Shown: positions 1-8,856 of the stretch, in pieces
Position numbering within the stretch: the first letter of the stretch is position 1
Layout of the letters: every line of letters begins with the position of its first letter
Made by a program: the position numbers and the translations under genes
Source of the DNA: Thiohalocapsa sp. ML1
GTDB taxonomy: Bacteria; Pseudomonadota; Gammaproteobacteria; Chromatiales; Chromatiaceae
DNA: 55,973 nt
Assembly: GCF_001469165.1 (NCBI RefSeq)
Contig: NZ_JABX01000039.1
Coordinates: 1 to 55,973, forward strand
Direction: 5' to 3'
The notes under the pieces: generated by a model
What the model saw: only the letters and a program-made list of their open reading frames with translations
Told to the model about the DNA's origin: nothing
The model's database searches: none

Positions 1-30
1 CCGCCCCGCTCCCGCGCCGCAGATCGCGCG

Positions 31-76
31 CCGGGGGCATCGAGCCCCCGGCACGCGAAGCCGGCTGAAAGCCGGC
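31..76. repeat. two GC-rich hairpins at the left edge
   Basis: Two adjacent inverted repeats are visible. One has 8-base arms CCGGGGGC/GCCCCCGG around ATCGA (31-51). The second is GCCGGCTGAAAGCCGGC (60-76). The second belongs to the window-wide family of short hairpins with a CTGAAG or CTTTAG-like apex. No gene is seen in 1-130. Confidence 0.7.
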
Positions 77-125
77 GCTCCCAGTCGGCGCCGGCGCGGT
101 CTCGAGCCCGCTTGTCGGGCATACC

Positions 126-240
126 TCAGTTTGAGAGTTTGCAGATGAGTCAAGTGTACGACGACACCTGGGGGAAGGGCCGAGGGCCGAGGGCCGAGGG
201 CCGCGGGCCGAGGGAGCCATCCTCGGCCCTCGGCCCTACA
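126..240. repeat. GGCCGAGGGCC-type intergenic element (copy 1)
   Basis: The stretch GTTTGCAGATGAGTCAAGT with ACGACGACA just after it is followed by tandem GGCCGAG units (177-215), and then by the complementary CTCGGCCCTCGGCCC (223-238), so the element can fold on itself. The same lead-in and repeat recur at 32642-32755, and the repeat alone at 15820-15893 and 31553-31616. No transposase is present, so this looks like a non-autonomous repeat. Confidence 0.6.
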
Positions 241-731
241 GCCGCCGCGCTCCGTAGCAGCCCCCGCGCGCTGGTCGGAGTGATGATCAAGGCCCATGTT
301 GCACTCTCTGCAGAAGCTTGTCGGTCTGGTTGATGTCGATGTGAGCGGTCGCCCGCGGCGCCGCGGTTCGGGGCGTGCTCGCCTGACGTTTCCCGCCGAG
401 CCATGTTGCGCCTATCGGCGGCCGCATAGGACGCGCATAGGATGCGGCGAGTGGCTTCAGATTGGCACCCTCCCAATCGCTGCGCCAATCTTTGCGAGAA
501 ATGGAACATCAATGGCATCGCGCAGGCGCCGAGCTCGCTGCGGTGCTTGAACTGCTTGACCGGGATTGGGCCGTGGATGCGGTAGTCCGCATGGATGAAG
601 GCGTTCAGCAACGCCTCACGTAGCGCGATGTTCGGATAGCTGCGGATCCCGAAGTGGAAGAGTCCCTGGGGAACCGCGGCGAGCGGGTTATCCGCAATGA
701 TCCGGTCGAGCAGAGGTTCCAGCGCGATCAT
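150..731 (-). pseudogene. truncated RecG/AlbA-type ATP-binding regulator fragment
   Basis: Only about the first 60 codons (731 down to about 549) look like a real protein. They include SYPNIALREALLNAFIHADY, which resembles the HATPase_c_4 part of RecG-like/AlbA_2 proteins, where a YPxxALREAxxNAxxHRDY signature is usual. The rest of the reading frame to 150 is low-complexity and runs into the repeat element. The start codon overlaps the stop of brxHII (ATGA at 728-731), so the intact gene was probably translationally coupled to the defence operon. The missing C-terminal winged helix resembles the separate protein encoded at 7571-8083. Confidence 0.5.
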
Positions 732-3636
732 GATGCACCTGCCGCAGCGACCGATTCCGAGGCAAAGCCAGGTCCAACGCGGAGCATCATGATGGCGTTG
801 AGGTCCGGGAGGCTGGTCTCCGCGGCATCGAGGGTGGCCATCCGCTCCTTGTGCTCCTGCTCGAGACGCCGGCGGCGATAGGCCCGCACGGCTGGCAGAC
901 CGATCCGGCCAATCGCCTGATCTCGGGCCTCGAAGGCGTAACGGGCACGTTCGCGCGCCTCCTTAAGGCGCGTGCGGTGCAGCTCCATCAGCTCCTGGAT
1001 GTGCTGCTCGCCTTGGACGGTCGCCGCCGCGAGCGACTGGTCCCAATGCTGCGAGTCGGCTGGGGCCAGAGCTTCCACGATCTCCATGCGCTCGGTGAGC
1101 AGGAGATCCCAGATGCGCCGGGCGGTGGGCAGGAAGGCCCGCCCGTCATCGTTGACGAAGATGGGCAGGAAGCGCTTGCGGCTGAAGGTGTCCGCGGATA
1201 GCGAGAGCTCCCACAGCGACCAGACGCCGGTGACCGTCTCCGGCAGCCCAGAGATCCGCACCCGCGGAATCGGCTGCCCCGCGATACAGCGCGGCAGCTC
1301 GGCCCCCTGTCCACACAAGAGTGCGCGGGCGCGCGCGTCCTCCAGCGTGATCCACTCCAGCTCCGGCCGGGCAACGGCTGTCCGGGCATCGAAGCAGGCC
1401 CGCGCCGACTCGCTGCCGTCCAGCCAGCGGATGCGCCAGTGTTCCCCTTCCTGGACAGCCTCGCCGCCGCGGACGGGGAGTCCGGCGGTGATCGTGCGCT
1501 CAAGCCAGAACTGCGCTGGATGATCCCGCCACTGCCGGGCCTCCTCCGCGGAGAACCGTTGCCCTTCTGACGTCTCCTCGGTGATCAGGTCGCTGCCTTG
1601 GCGCGACTCCGCGACCTTCTCCCGGATCTGCGTCACCACCGCCTCGCACTGCTGGTCGACGGAGTCCGGGTCCGTGATCCCTTTGACGAACAGCTCGTCG
1701 AACCAGGGCTCCGCCTCCACCGAGTCCATCACATCCGCGGCCTTGTCCACGCCGAACTCCTTGGCGATGACCGCGAGCTTCTCCTCCAGGACCTGACGCA
1801 CCCGGTACTCCACGGTCTCTTCGAGCACAAAGTTGGTCGCCCGCACCACATGCTGCTGGCCGATGCGATCCACGCGGCCGATCCGCTGCTCGATGCGCAT
1901 CGGGTTCCAAGGCATGTCGAAGTTGACCACGACGTGGCAGAACTGGAGGTTGAGGCCCTCGCCGCCGGCGTCGGTCGAGATCAGGATCTGCGCGTCCTGC
2001 GAGAAGGAAAGCTGGGCCTGGGTTCGGGCATCCAGGTCCATGCTGCCGTTGAGCAGGGCGACCGTAAAACCGCGCCCTTCGAGATAATCCGCCAACATGC
2101 GTTGTGTCGGCACGAACTCGGTGAAGACCAGCACCTTGACGGTTGGATCGGACTCGGCTTGCTGGAGCCCGTAGATCAGCTCCAGCAGGGCCTCGGCCTT
2201 GGCGTCGGTGCCGGCGGCTTCGGTCTCGCGCGCCAGGTCGAGCAGCATCTCGACCTCGGACTTCTCGCGTGCCAGGCCGTCCCGGGTCTCGACGGCCGTC
2301 TGCACCGCCATGTCGGCCTGAGACTGGCCGTCCAGCTCTGCCCACTGCTCCGGATCTGTCTCATCCTCGAACAGCGACAGCGAAGCCTGGGGCGACGGCG
2401 CGTTCAGCGCCTCCAGCCGCTTCTCCAGCGTCGCGCGAATCGCCGCCGTGCTCGATGTCACCAGGCGCTGCATCAGGATCATCAGGAATCCGATATGCCG
2501 CTGCTGGGTGGCCATGGCCTGGTTGTAGCCATGGCGAACATAGTCCGTCACCGCCTCGTAGAGACGCTGCTGGGCGGCGTGCCGCGCTTGCCAGGTCACC
2601 GCCTGAAGCCGCGTCATGCGTGGCTTGAACAGCGGCTGACCCTCGGCATCGATGGCCTCGCGCTTCTCGGTGCGGATCACGAATGGTCGTACGCGATCAC
2701 GGGTGATGCTGCCCTCGTCCGGGAAGGCATCCCGATCCAGGAACTGGATCAAGCGCAGGAAGTGGTCCGTCTTGCCCTGGTGGGGTGTGGCTTCGATCCG
2801 CAGCAGATAGGGCGCCGCCTCGGCCAGCGCGGCGCCGAGCTTGTAGCGCGCCACCTGCTCGGTGCTACCGCCGAGGCGATGGGATTCGTCCACGATCACC
2901 AGGTCCCAGGATGCGGCGACCAGGTCCTCGAAGCGCTCCCGGTTGTAGGTTGCCAACCGCTCCAGGCTCCAGCCTCGCCGACCTTCGAGCGGACAAGACC
3001 TAAGTCGATGGAGCAGATGACCTGATCGTGCATCAACCAGAGGTTGTCATCCCGCTCCCCGGCACCGGATCGGTCCCCCGGCACGGCCGACGAGACGAAG
3101 GAGCGAAGCGCGGCGAGCTCGGCGGGTTCGATCAACCGGAACGACTCGCCGAAGTGCAGGCGCATCTCCGCCTGCCACTGACGCACCAGGCTCTTCGGTG
3201 CCACCACCAGCACGCGCCGCACCATCCCGCGGAGCTTCAGCTCCCGCAGGATCAGCCCGGCCTCGATGGTCTTGCCCAGCCCGACCTCGTCCGCCAACAG
3301 GTAGCGGATGCGCTCCGCGGACATCGCCTTGTTCAAGGCATGCAACTGATGGGGTAGGGGCACGACGCTCGATTGGATCGGCGCCAGCAGCAGGTTGTCT
3401 TCCAGCGCATCCTTAAGCTTGGCCGCTGCCGCCGTATGCAGGATCTCGTTCTCGGTCGGTGCGAGGCTGGCCAGCGGCGCCAGGTCCGACGCCCTGGCGC
3501 GGATGACGGCGTCCTTGGTCGGCAGCCAGACCCGAAACACCGTCTCGTTCCAGATCGACTGCCGGTCGATGATCCGGCACGGTGTCGTGTGGCGCGTGTG
3601 CCGACACCAGTCGCCGACCTTGAATGCCTCGCTCAT
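728..3636 (-). pseudogene. brxHII: BREX type 3 SNF2-family helicase BrxHII, frameshifted
   Basis: Superfamily 2 helicase of the SNF2/HepA type, the predicted helicase of type 3 BREX. Two overlapping frames together give a protein of about 970 residues. The first (3636 to about 2960) carries motif I LLADEVGLGKTIEAG and motif Ia VVAPKSLVRQW. The second (about 2980 to 728) carries DESH motif II (VIVDESHRLGG), STDAGGEGLNLQ, and motif VI with RIGRVDRIGQ. The switch lies near 2955-2990, where SIDLGLVRSKVGEAG must join WSLERLATYNRE by a one-base shift. This is either true inactivation or a sequencing error. I chose the start at MSEAFKVGDW, preceded by GGATGG and GGA. The gene lies last in the operon before the RecG-like fragment. 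Confidence 0.8.
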
Positions 3637-3747
3637 CATTCCGACCCATCCGCCGCTGCCGGGCCGGCCGCGTCGCATGGCTTTGCGCAGCAGCCCAGAG
3701 CCTTGGGGGGAAACTTGAGGGGCGACATGAGGGGTGGCGTGCCGAGC

Positions 3748-4017
3748 TCAGGTCGCGCGCAGCGGCGCGATGTCCTCGTTGATCACGGCTGGCGCATGCA
3801 GACGGCCAAGAACGCGATTCAGTTCCGTGATGCTGACCTGCGCAGGCGCGGTGATCTCGATGCCGATCGGCTTACCGTCGGCGGTGTAATCCACCAGAAG
3901 TCCGGAACCGGACCGCTCGACATGGTCGCTCCTGTCACCGGGCGAACGCGGGAGGTACAGGTAGGCTGTCAATGGGCGTCCGTGGCGGAACGTCACCTCG
4001 AGATAGGACGATCTCAT
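3748..4017 (-). CDS. DUF2283-like small protein
   Basis: An 89-residue protein starting MRSSYLEVTF. Its central part reads as a short beta-rich DUF2283-type fold (TAYLYL, GLLVDYTADGKPIGIEI). The start overlaps the vapC stop by four bases (ATGA), so the two are likely translated together. DUF2283 proteins often lie next to toxin-antitoxin or DUF4258-type genes, and their role is unknown. About 110 non-coding bases separate it from brxHII. The longer frame beginning at 4101 is rejected because it would overlap vapC by nearly 90 bases. Confidence 0.7.
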   Translation of the reverse strand: MRSSYLEVTFRHGRPLTAYLYLPRSPGDRSDHVERSGSGLLVDYTADGKPIGIEITAPAQVSITELNRVLGRLHAPAVINEDIAPLRAT

Positions 4018-4418
4018 GGTCCGACATCCTTCAGCGCATTCTCGCTCCAACCGGGGGCCGCCTTTGCTAAACGATCGTCGTTGGTCCAGAAGGCGGTGCA
4101 CGCGTACCGTTTCGCCAGCGCGACATGCAAGGCATCCGGGGTCTTCAGGCCTGAGACCCGCCAGTTCAAAGCCGCGTTGACGATGTCGTCGTCGAGCGCC
4201 AATTGCTCCTGCACCCCGAGAAAAGACTCGTAGCGTCGGACCAATGGGTCGTCATGCTCGCGCAGTGGACGTGTCAGGACCTCCAGTCGGGTGAGCGCCG
4301 ACACGCAAAAGGTGGCATCGGTCGTCTCCGCGAGGCGCGCACGCAAGGGACCGTGGAAGCGTGGATGCCGCTCGACCAAGTAGATCACGAGGCAGGAGTC
4401 GAGATAGACCTTGTCCAT
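4014..4418 (-). CDS. vapC: VapC-type PIN-domain toxin
   Basis: A 134-residue PIN-domain ribonuclease toxin. It opens with MDKVYLDSCLVIYLVE, giving the first metal-binding Asp in the usual YLDSxxxIY context. Later come the conserved Glu in TRLEVLTRPLR, the Asp in LKTPDALHVALAKR, and FWTNDDRLAKA with the C-terminal acidic pair. PIN toxins cleave RNA, often initiator tRNA, and are neutralised by a cognate antitoxin, here the gene just upstream, four bases away. The pair sits inside the BREX operon between pglXI and brxHII, so it may stabilise the island. Confidence 0.85.
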   Translation of the reverse strand: MDKVYLDSCLVIYLVERHPRFHGPLRARLAETTDATFCVSALTRLEVLTRPLREHDDPLVRRYESFLGVQEQLALDDDIVNAALNWRVSGLKTPDALHVALAKRYACTAFWTNDDRLAKAAPGWSENALKDVGP

Positions 4419-4422
4419 CCGG

Positions 4423-4674
4423 CTAGTCGCCCCAGGCATCCCGATTCGCGGCGATCTCGCGCTCCATGCGGTCCGGATCACCGGGTTTTGCGCTGGCGAA
4501 CTCGGGGCTATCAAGGACGCCGAGCAGTGCCGCGGCAGAACCGCGCTTCGGGGCGGTCTCGTCGATTGGCGCGAGGATGGTCACCACGGCACGGGACCGC
4601 TGCGCCAAATGCACCGGCTCCAGCAGGGTCACCTTCCCGTCAGGGCTGACCTCGGCTTCGATGGCTTGCAGCAT
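4423..4674 (-). CDS. vapB: VapB-type antitoxin
   Basis: An 83-residue protein with an N-terminal stretch typical of AbrB/PHD-like small antitoxins (MLQAIEAEVSPDGKVTLLEP) and an acidic C-terminus (MEREIAANRDAWGD) of the kind that wraps a PIN toxin. It lies 20 bases after pglXI and 4 bases before vapC, which supports a toxin-antitoxin operon. The family assignment rests on position and the DGKVTLLEP pattern. Confidence 0.75.
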   Translation of the reverse strand: MLQAIEAEVSPDGKVTLLEPVHLAQRSRAVVTILAPIDETAPKRGSAAALLGVLDSPEFASAKPGDPDRMEREIAANRDAWGD

Positions 4675-4694
4675 AAGGGCCTCCGTTGGGCGGC

Positions 4695-7565
4695 TTAGCC
4701 GCCCGTCTCGCTCAGTGTCAGGGCTTGGTCATACCAGAGCAACAGCTTTTCGTCTTCCTGAAGCGCCTCTTCCGGAACCTTCTTCGCGACCGCGATGATG
4801 GTCGCGTAGTCTTTGTTCGCCCAAGCGTTGCGGAAACCTGCCCGCATGGCCTCCAGGCGGAAGACCTTCAGCCGCCGTCCCTTGTGCGCGCGATAGGTCT
4901 CGAATTCCTTGAGCAGCGCTCTCTCCCGGACCATCTCGAGGTCTCGCGCCTTGTTAGGGTTCGGCACGTACCAGCGGCCGGTTGCCTTTTTCTTGAGGCG
5001 CTCGTCGGTCTTGTCCAGGTTGCGCATGTCCGCCCAGTTCGTGGACAGGTAACTGTGAATCTGAGGCGGCACCTCGTAGCCGTCCTTGGACTTCGGGTCG
5101 TAGCACAGGAAATTGGCTTCGAGCAGGTCGGACAGCTCGGGCTTTGCCTCGTGCTTCTTCCAGCCGGCGCCGAGCTGTTGGATGAACTCGGGGTGCACCT
5201 CCTGGTAGGTGGACGGCCGCTTTTTCAGAAAATCTGTCAGCCAGTCAATTGCCGAACGCTCATCGGCGATGAAAAGCTCCATCTGCGGCGCGCGGGCGAT
5301 CTGGTGACGCTTCTTGTCGTACTCCGTGACCTGATCGGACAGGAAGACCATGCCGTCACGTTCGGCGAAACGCTGGGTGAGTCCTGCTTGGAACTCTTGG
5401 CTGGACAGGGGGACAGGAAAACTGTGACGGACAAACCAGGCGACGAGTCGATCAAAAATGATTCGAGGCTCGCGTTCTACGACTTGTTCCAACTGGCCAT
5501 GTTGAAGCTTGACGGTTGGCAAGTACCTTAAGTGGCTGCGGACAAAGTCCCAGGCGGATTCCTCGCTGCCACCAGATCTGGCAAAGCGCTCTTCGAGGCC
5601 GCCGTTGGGTTTGTAGGCGGAAATGACAAGATCCTGTTTGACAGCAGTTGTGGTTGTGACCGCCTTGAAACTTCCTTGTTTTTTATCCAAGGCTGCTACG
5701 TTCGCGACCACGAATCCCGCTTCCTGCAATGCTGTTTGAATACCGTTCCACACGGTTGCCCGTGTGTTCGAAAATTCCACCGTCATCCATCGACCCGGTT
5801 TCAAGATGCGGAATGCCTCTAAAAAACAAAGGGTCATTAGCCGCCGATACTCGTCAAGGGATTTGTTCTGCGACTTGTTCGCGATCGCTTCCGAGCTAAT
5901 CGCTGTTTTGACGCGCAGCCAGACTTCCCATAGGAAGCTCAGCTCCGAATACATTAAATTTGCCCCGAATGGAGGGTCCAAGAAGAGGTAATCTACCGAA
6001 TTGCCACCAACGTTCGTGAGGTGCGTGCTACTCACGCAGCTTACGATAACATCACCGGCGCGAAAGGTCGGCACGGAAGCTTTAGCTTTAGCTAGACGTC
6101 TTATTCGGTTCGGTAAGATCGTCATCGCATCGAGAGGCATTACTGTCGAGGATATATACCATGTTCCCGAGAGCGGACCACTTTTGTTCTCTAAACGCCA
6201 ACGACTCGCCTTAGACGCATAGACCAATAGGCTTGTTATGCAGAGCTTCAGTAAGCGGGAAGACTGCGCGCGCTCGGCACGATCCAAGAACGCAGCGATG
6301 ACTGCCAGGTCTCTTTTCGTATGGAAAAGATGAGCGTGCGTAATACCTACACGCAACGGCTCTCCCATCTTGTCGCCGGCTGGCAAGGCATCTGTAGGAA
6401 ACCAGTGGGGAATATCAGTCTTTTCAATTCGATCAAAAAGCGCGAGATCAGCTCGGTCCGGTTTCTTGAAGAATCCTTTCCGGCCAATGCGATAGTTGAT
6501 CAGTACTGGTACTTGTTTCGCTAGCCGAGTGGTGCTGGAAGTGGATTTGTCGTGAGCGCGAACCCAAGTTCTCTCTAAGAGTTTCTTAGACAGCGCGGCA
6601 GAGCATTGAGGGCAAAGAAATTCTTCGCGAATCTCGTTGGCTTCCTGGTTTACTGCCACATCCCAGAACACGATTTCTTCAGCGCATTCCGGGCAGCTGA
6701 AGACGTCAGACCATATCGTGTATGCAATCTTTGCAACAACGCCGGCCACTGTAAGATCTGGAATAGTATCCCGTTCAATTTCATCTAGCGCAGCGGCGAT
6801 CTGAGCATCAGTGGGGTCGTGAAGGGTTTGGTACATCCAGCCGTACTCTGATTCTACTTCAGATAGAATCTTTCTCGCTTCCATGTCAAAAACGGCCAAA
6901 TCCGTTGGCGTATTATAGTTGTATGAAATCAGGGTGGCCGCAGGCGACAGATCCGAGAGCAGCGCTCGACGCGCTCCTAGCCGTGCAATCGGCCGCCATA
7001 CGGATTCTCCGTCAGTCTGCTCTGGGGCAAGGATCTGGCCGTCGGCTTCGACTCGATATCCGAGCGATGCTACAACAGAGCGATCACCACAAAGTTGAGC
7101 GGCAACACCAGTCATCCCCGTTCCGCAGAATCCATCAAAGACCAAGTCACCTGGTTGCGTGTAATGCAAGAGGTACCGCATGATGGCCTTGTGCGGGACC
7201 TTGGTGTGGTAACTATGCGCGTTGTAGATCGGGTCGTTCTTGCCTTCGCTGACATCAGCCACGTAAGGCTCCTTGCTGTAAGGAACATCCGGATTGTATC
7301 GAGTCCCGTAGTGCTTGATGAAATCCTCAATAAACGGATTCGGACAGGCCGTGTAGTAAGGTGGGTCTGACAGCGCGAGGATGTCCTCATCGCTCCCGAT
7401 CGGGAATCCTTCGATCTTGCGGAAAGCCGGGTCCTTTAGCTTCTCGCGCAGAATGGCGAGATAGTGCTCGCGACGGGCGTCGTCGTTCGGGAACGTCTGG
7501 CCGAGACATTCAACGGGTCCAGAAAACAGCGGCTCGTCGTCGAACAGGGATGGAGTGGATGCCAT
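4695..7565 (-). CDS. pglXI: BREX type 3 adenine-specific DNA methylase PglXI (DUF1156/COG1743 type)
   Basis: A 956-residue DNA methyltransferase, the modification enzyme expected in type 3 BREX. Visible features are LSDPPYY near residue 66, the SAM-binding FCGTGMTG at 146-153, a Zn-ribbon pair (CPECAEEI and CPQCSAAL) near 290-320, and a second catalytic-type motif FLDPPFG in the C-terminal half. Length and motif order match the Zn-ribbon-containing COG1743 methylases. By analogy with other BREX methylases it should mark host DNA at N6 of adenine in a non-palindromic site; this is inference. Part of the coding region (about 5700-6900) is visibly lower in GC than its neighbours, consistent with horizontal transfer. 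The start MASTPSLFDD lies five bases past the stop of the winged-helix gene. Confidence 0.9.
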   Translation of the reverse strand: MASTPSLFDDEPLFSGPVECLGQTFPNDDARREHYLAILREKLKDPAFRKIEGFPIGSDEDILALSDPPYYTACPNPFIEDFIKHYGTRYNPDVPYSKEPYVADVSEGKNDPIYNAHSYHTKVPHKAIMRYLLHYTQPGDLVFDGFCGTGMTGVAAQLCGDRSVVASLGYRVEADGQILAPEQTDGESVWRPIARLGARRALLSDLSPAATLISYNYNTPTDLAVFDMEARKILSEVESEYGWMYQTLHDPTDAQIAAALDEIERDTIPDLTVAGVVAKIAYTIWSDVFSCPECAEEIVFWDVAVNQEANEIREEFLCPQCSAALSKKLLERTWVRAHDKSTSSTTRLAKQVPVLINYRIGRKGFFKKPDRADLALFDRIEKTDIPHWFPTDALPAGDKMGEPLRVGITHAHLFHTKRDLAVIAAFLDRAERAQSSRLLKLCITSLLVYASKASRWRLENKSGPLSGTWYISSTVMPLDAMTILPNRIRRLAKAKASVPTFRAGDVIVSCVSSTHLTNVGGNSVDYLFLDPPFGANLMYSELSFLWEVWLRVKTAISSEAIANKSQNKSLDEYRRLMTLCFLEAFRILKPGRWMTVEFSNTRATVWNGIQTALQEAGFVVANVAALDKKQGSFKAVTTTTAVKQDLVISAYKPNGGLEERFARSGGSEESAWDFVRSHLRYLPTVKLQHGQLEQVVEREPRIIFDRLVAWFVRHSFPVPLSSQEFQAGLTQRFAERDGMVFLSDQVTEYDKKRHQIARAPQMELFIADERSAIDWLTDFLKKRPSTYQEVHPEFIQQLGAGWKKHEAKPELSDLLEANFLCYDPKSKDGYEVPPQIHSYLSTNWADMRNLDKTDERLKKKATGRWYVPNPNKARDLEMVRERALLKEFETYRAHKGRRLKVFRLEAMRAGFRNAWANKDYATIIAVAKKVPEEALQEDEKLLLWYDQALTLSETGG

Positions 7566-7570
7566 GGTGG

Positions 7571-8083
7571 TCAGTCCGTTTGTTGGTCGTCGCGTGCCGG
7601 TGTCTTTCCGCGCAGTGCCTTGAGCGTCAAGCCGTTGTCGGTCAACACGTACTGTTGTTTGGAAGAAGTCGGCTTATCCGGTACGGTCATCCGCAGCACG
7701 CCGCCGTCCAGCAGCGGCTCCAGGTGTTGCGCCTTGAAGTGCGGGCGTTGCTCGTAGCCCGTGATGTCCAGCAGCTCGTTGAGTGTGCGCGGCGTGTCGG
7801 CGTGCTCGACGATGGTCCACTGCACGTCCGTCAACTGCACAAGTGGCCCCACTTGTGCAGTGCCTTCTGGCACGACTTGTTCAGTGACTTGTTCAGTCTG
7901 CCTGCGCGTGCTCGAAGGAGTGGCAACACCTTGTTGCGCAAGCCCGGCGTCGTGGTCTTCCGGGCGAAACCTGGGGCGTAGATGTTCCGCTAGGCCGAAC
8001 ACGTGACCGCCTTCTCGGAGCGGTGCAAGCAAGGCTTGTACGGTCAGGCGCCGCGCGAGTTTCCGTGGTGCTGGCGTGTTCAT
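7571..8083 (-). CDS. winged-helix protein resembling the C-terminal domain of RecG/Fic-type regulators
   Basis: A 170-residue protein. The N-terminal half is variable and includes a TEQVTEQV segment typical of the linker before the last domain of AlbA_2/RecG-like and some Fic proteins. The C-terminal half (HFKAQHLEPLLDGGVLRM, then TVPDKPTSSKQQYVLTDNG) matches the winged-helix module of those proteins. Its catalytic or ATP-binding N-terminal part is absent here. The start overlaps the preceding stop (ATGA), so it is coupled to the TOPRIM-like gene. It may be a DNA-binding regulator or accessory factor of the operon. The function is not known. Confidence 0.65.
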   Translation of the reverse strand: MNTPAPRKLARRLTVQALLAPLREGGHVFGLAEHLRPRFRPEDHDAGLAQQGVATPSSTRRQTEQVTEQVVPEGTAQVGPLVQLTDVQWTIVEHADTPRTLNELLDITGYEQRPHFKAQHLEPLLDGGVLRMTVPDKPTSSKQQYVLTDNGLTLKALRGKTPARDDQQTD

Positions 8084-8856
8084 GCATCCAATCCGACGGC
8101 CGTGCCTGCGGACGCGCCAGGGTCCAGCAGCGGCAAGAGCCGTGTTTCAACTTCCGCCAGATAGGCAGTCAAGCCGGTTGCCTGTCCGCGTTCTCTCAGC
8201 ACTGACAGCAGCGTGGTCTCCAAACACTGAAGCTCCCGTTCGTATTCGCAGTGGGTCAGGCGCTCGATGACCAATTTCATGTCTCGATCCGCCTGGTCGG
8301 CGTTCTTGCGACGGTCGCCGCGGAGCCGTTCCGGATTGGTAACGGGATCGAATCCCAGCGTCTTGCGTTGATCCGCTAGCAGGGTCGTCTCGTTGTCGTT
8401 CTGGGGCTCGAAGCCGTGAAGTATCCAGGCTTCGCGTTTCGGGTCGGGTGCGGCGATGGCCACTTGAAATGCGAGCTTATCCGCAAGCTCGGCGCGCGCG
8501 GATTCCATGCTTGCGCGCCTCTCGGGCTGGTTGTCCATGTCGCGCACCAGCACGAGGGCCTGGATGTTGTCGTCTTGCGCGTGTGTCTGAATCACCAGTA
8601 GCAGCGCCTTTCGCGCCGCAGCGCCGTCAGGTCCGAGTCCACGGCCATGGGCCTTGATGCGATGCCGAGTGGCAAGTTGGCCTAAGCCCACCCAGCGGGT
8701 GTATCGCGTCTCTGGCTCGATCCCTGTCCATTCGCGTAGACTCGGAAGCGTCTCGGCGTCGATCCAGCCCGCATCGCCTTCGATGAAGACGCGATCAGCG
8801 AGCATGCTCGCGGCTTCGGCATCCGCGCGGTCCTCAACGATCAGTACCAGCCGCAT
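8080..8856 (-). CDS. TOPRIM-like nuclease/effector, partner of the adjacent AAA ATPase
   Basis: A 258-residue protein. Near the N-terminus it has a hydrophobic strand followed by Glu (LVLIVEDRADAEAASMLADR, Glu-8). A second strand ends in an Asp-x-Asp (ALVLVRDMDNQ, Asp-106 and Asp-108), and further on comes REAWILHGFE. Glu followed by DxD on strand ends is the TOPRIM metal-binding pattern seen in OLD nucleases and in effectors such as PARIS AriB (DUF4435). Overall sequence similarity to a named family was not recognised. It overlaps the ATPase gene by about 20 bases, so both are probably one functional unit. The start ATG at 8856 is preferred over 8862 because GGGAG directly abuts the latter. 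Confidence 0.65.
   Translation of the reverse strand: MRLVLIVEDRADAEAASMLADRVFIEGDAGWIDAETLPSLREWTGIEPETRYTRWVGLGQLATRHRIKAHGRGLGPDGAAARKALLLVIQTHAQDDNIQALVLVRDMDNQPERRASMESARAELADKLAFQVAIAAPDPKREAWILHGFEPQNDNETTLLADQRKTLGFDPVTNPERLRGDRRKNADQADRDMKLVIERLTHCEYERELQCLETTLLSVLRERGQATGLTAYLAEVETRLLPLLDPGASAGTAVGLDA

Noticed and set aside
1598-3025. A 475-codon open frame on the plus strand opposite brxHII
   Set aside because: Antisense shadow of a clear SNF2-family helicase on the minus strand; no domain-like segment.
4695-7565. Fusion of two methyltransferases, because two DPPY/F motifs are present
   Set aside because: There is a single SAM-binding FCGTG motif, and this layout fits the COG1743 Zn-ribbon methylases themselves.
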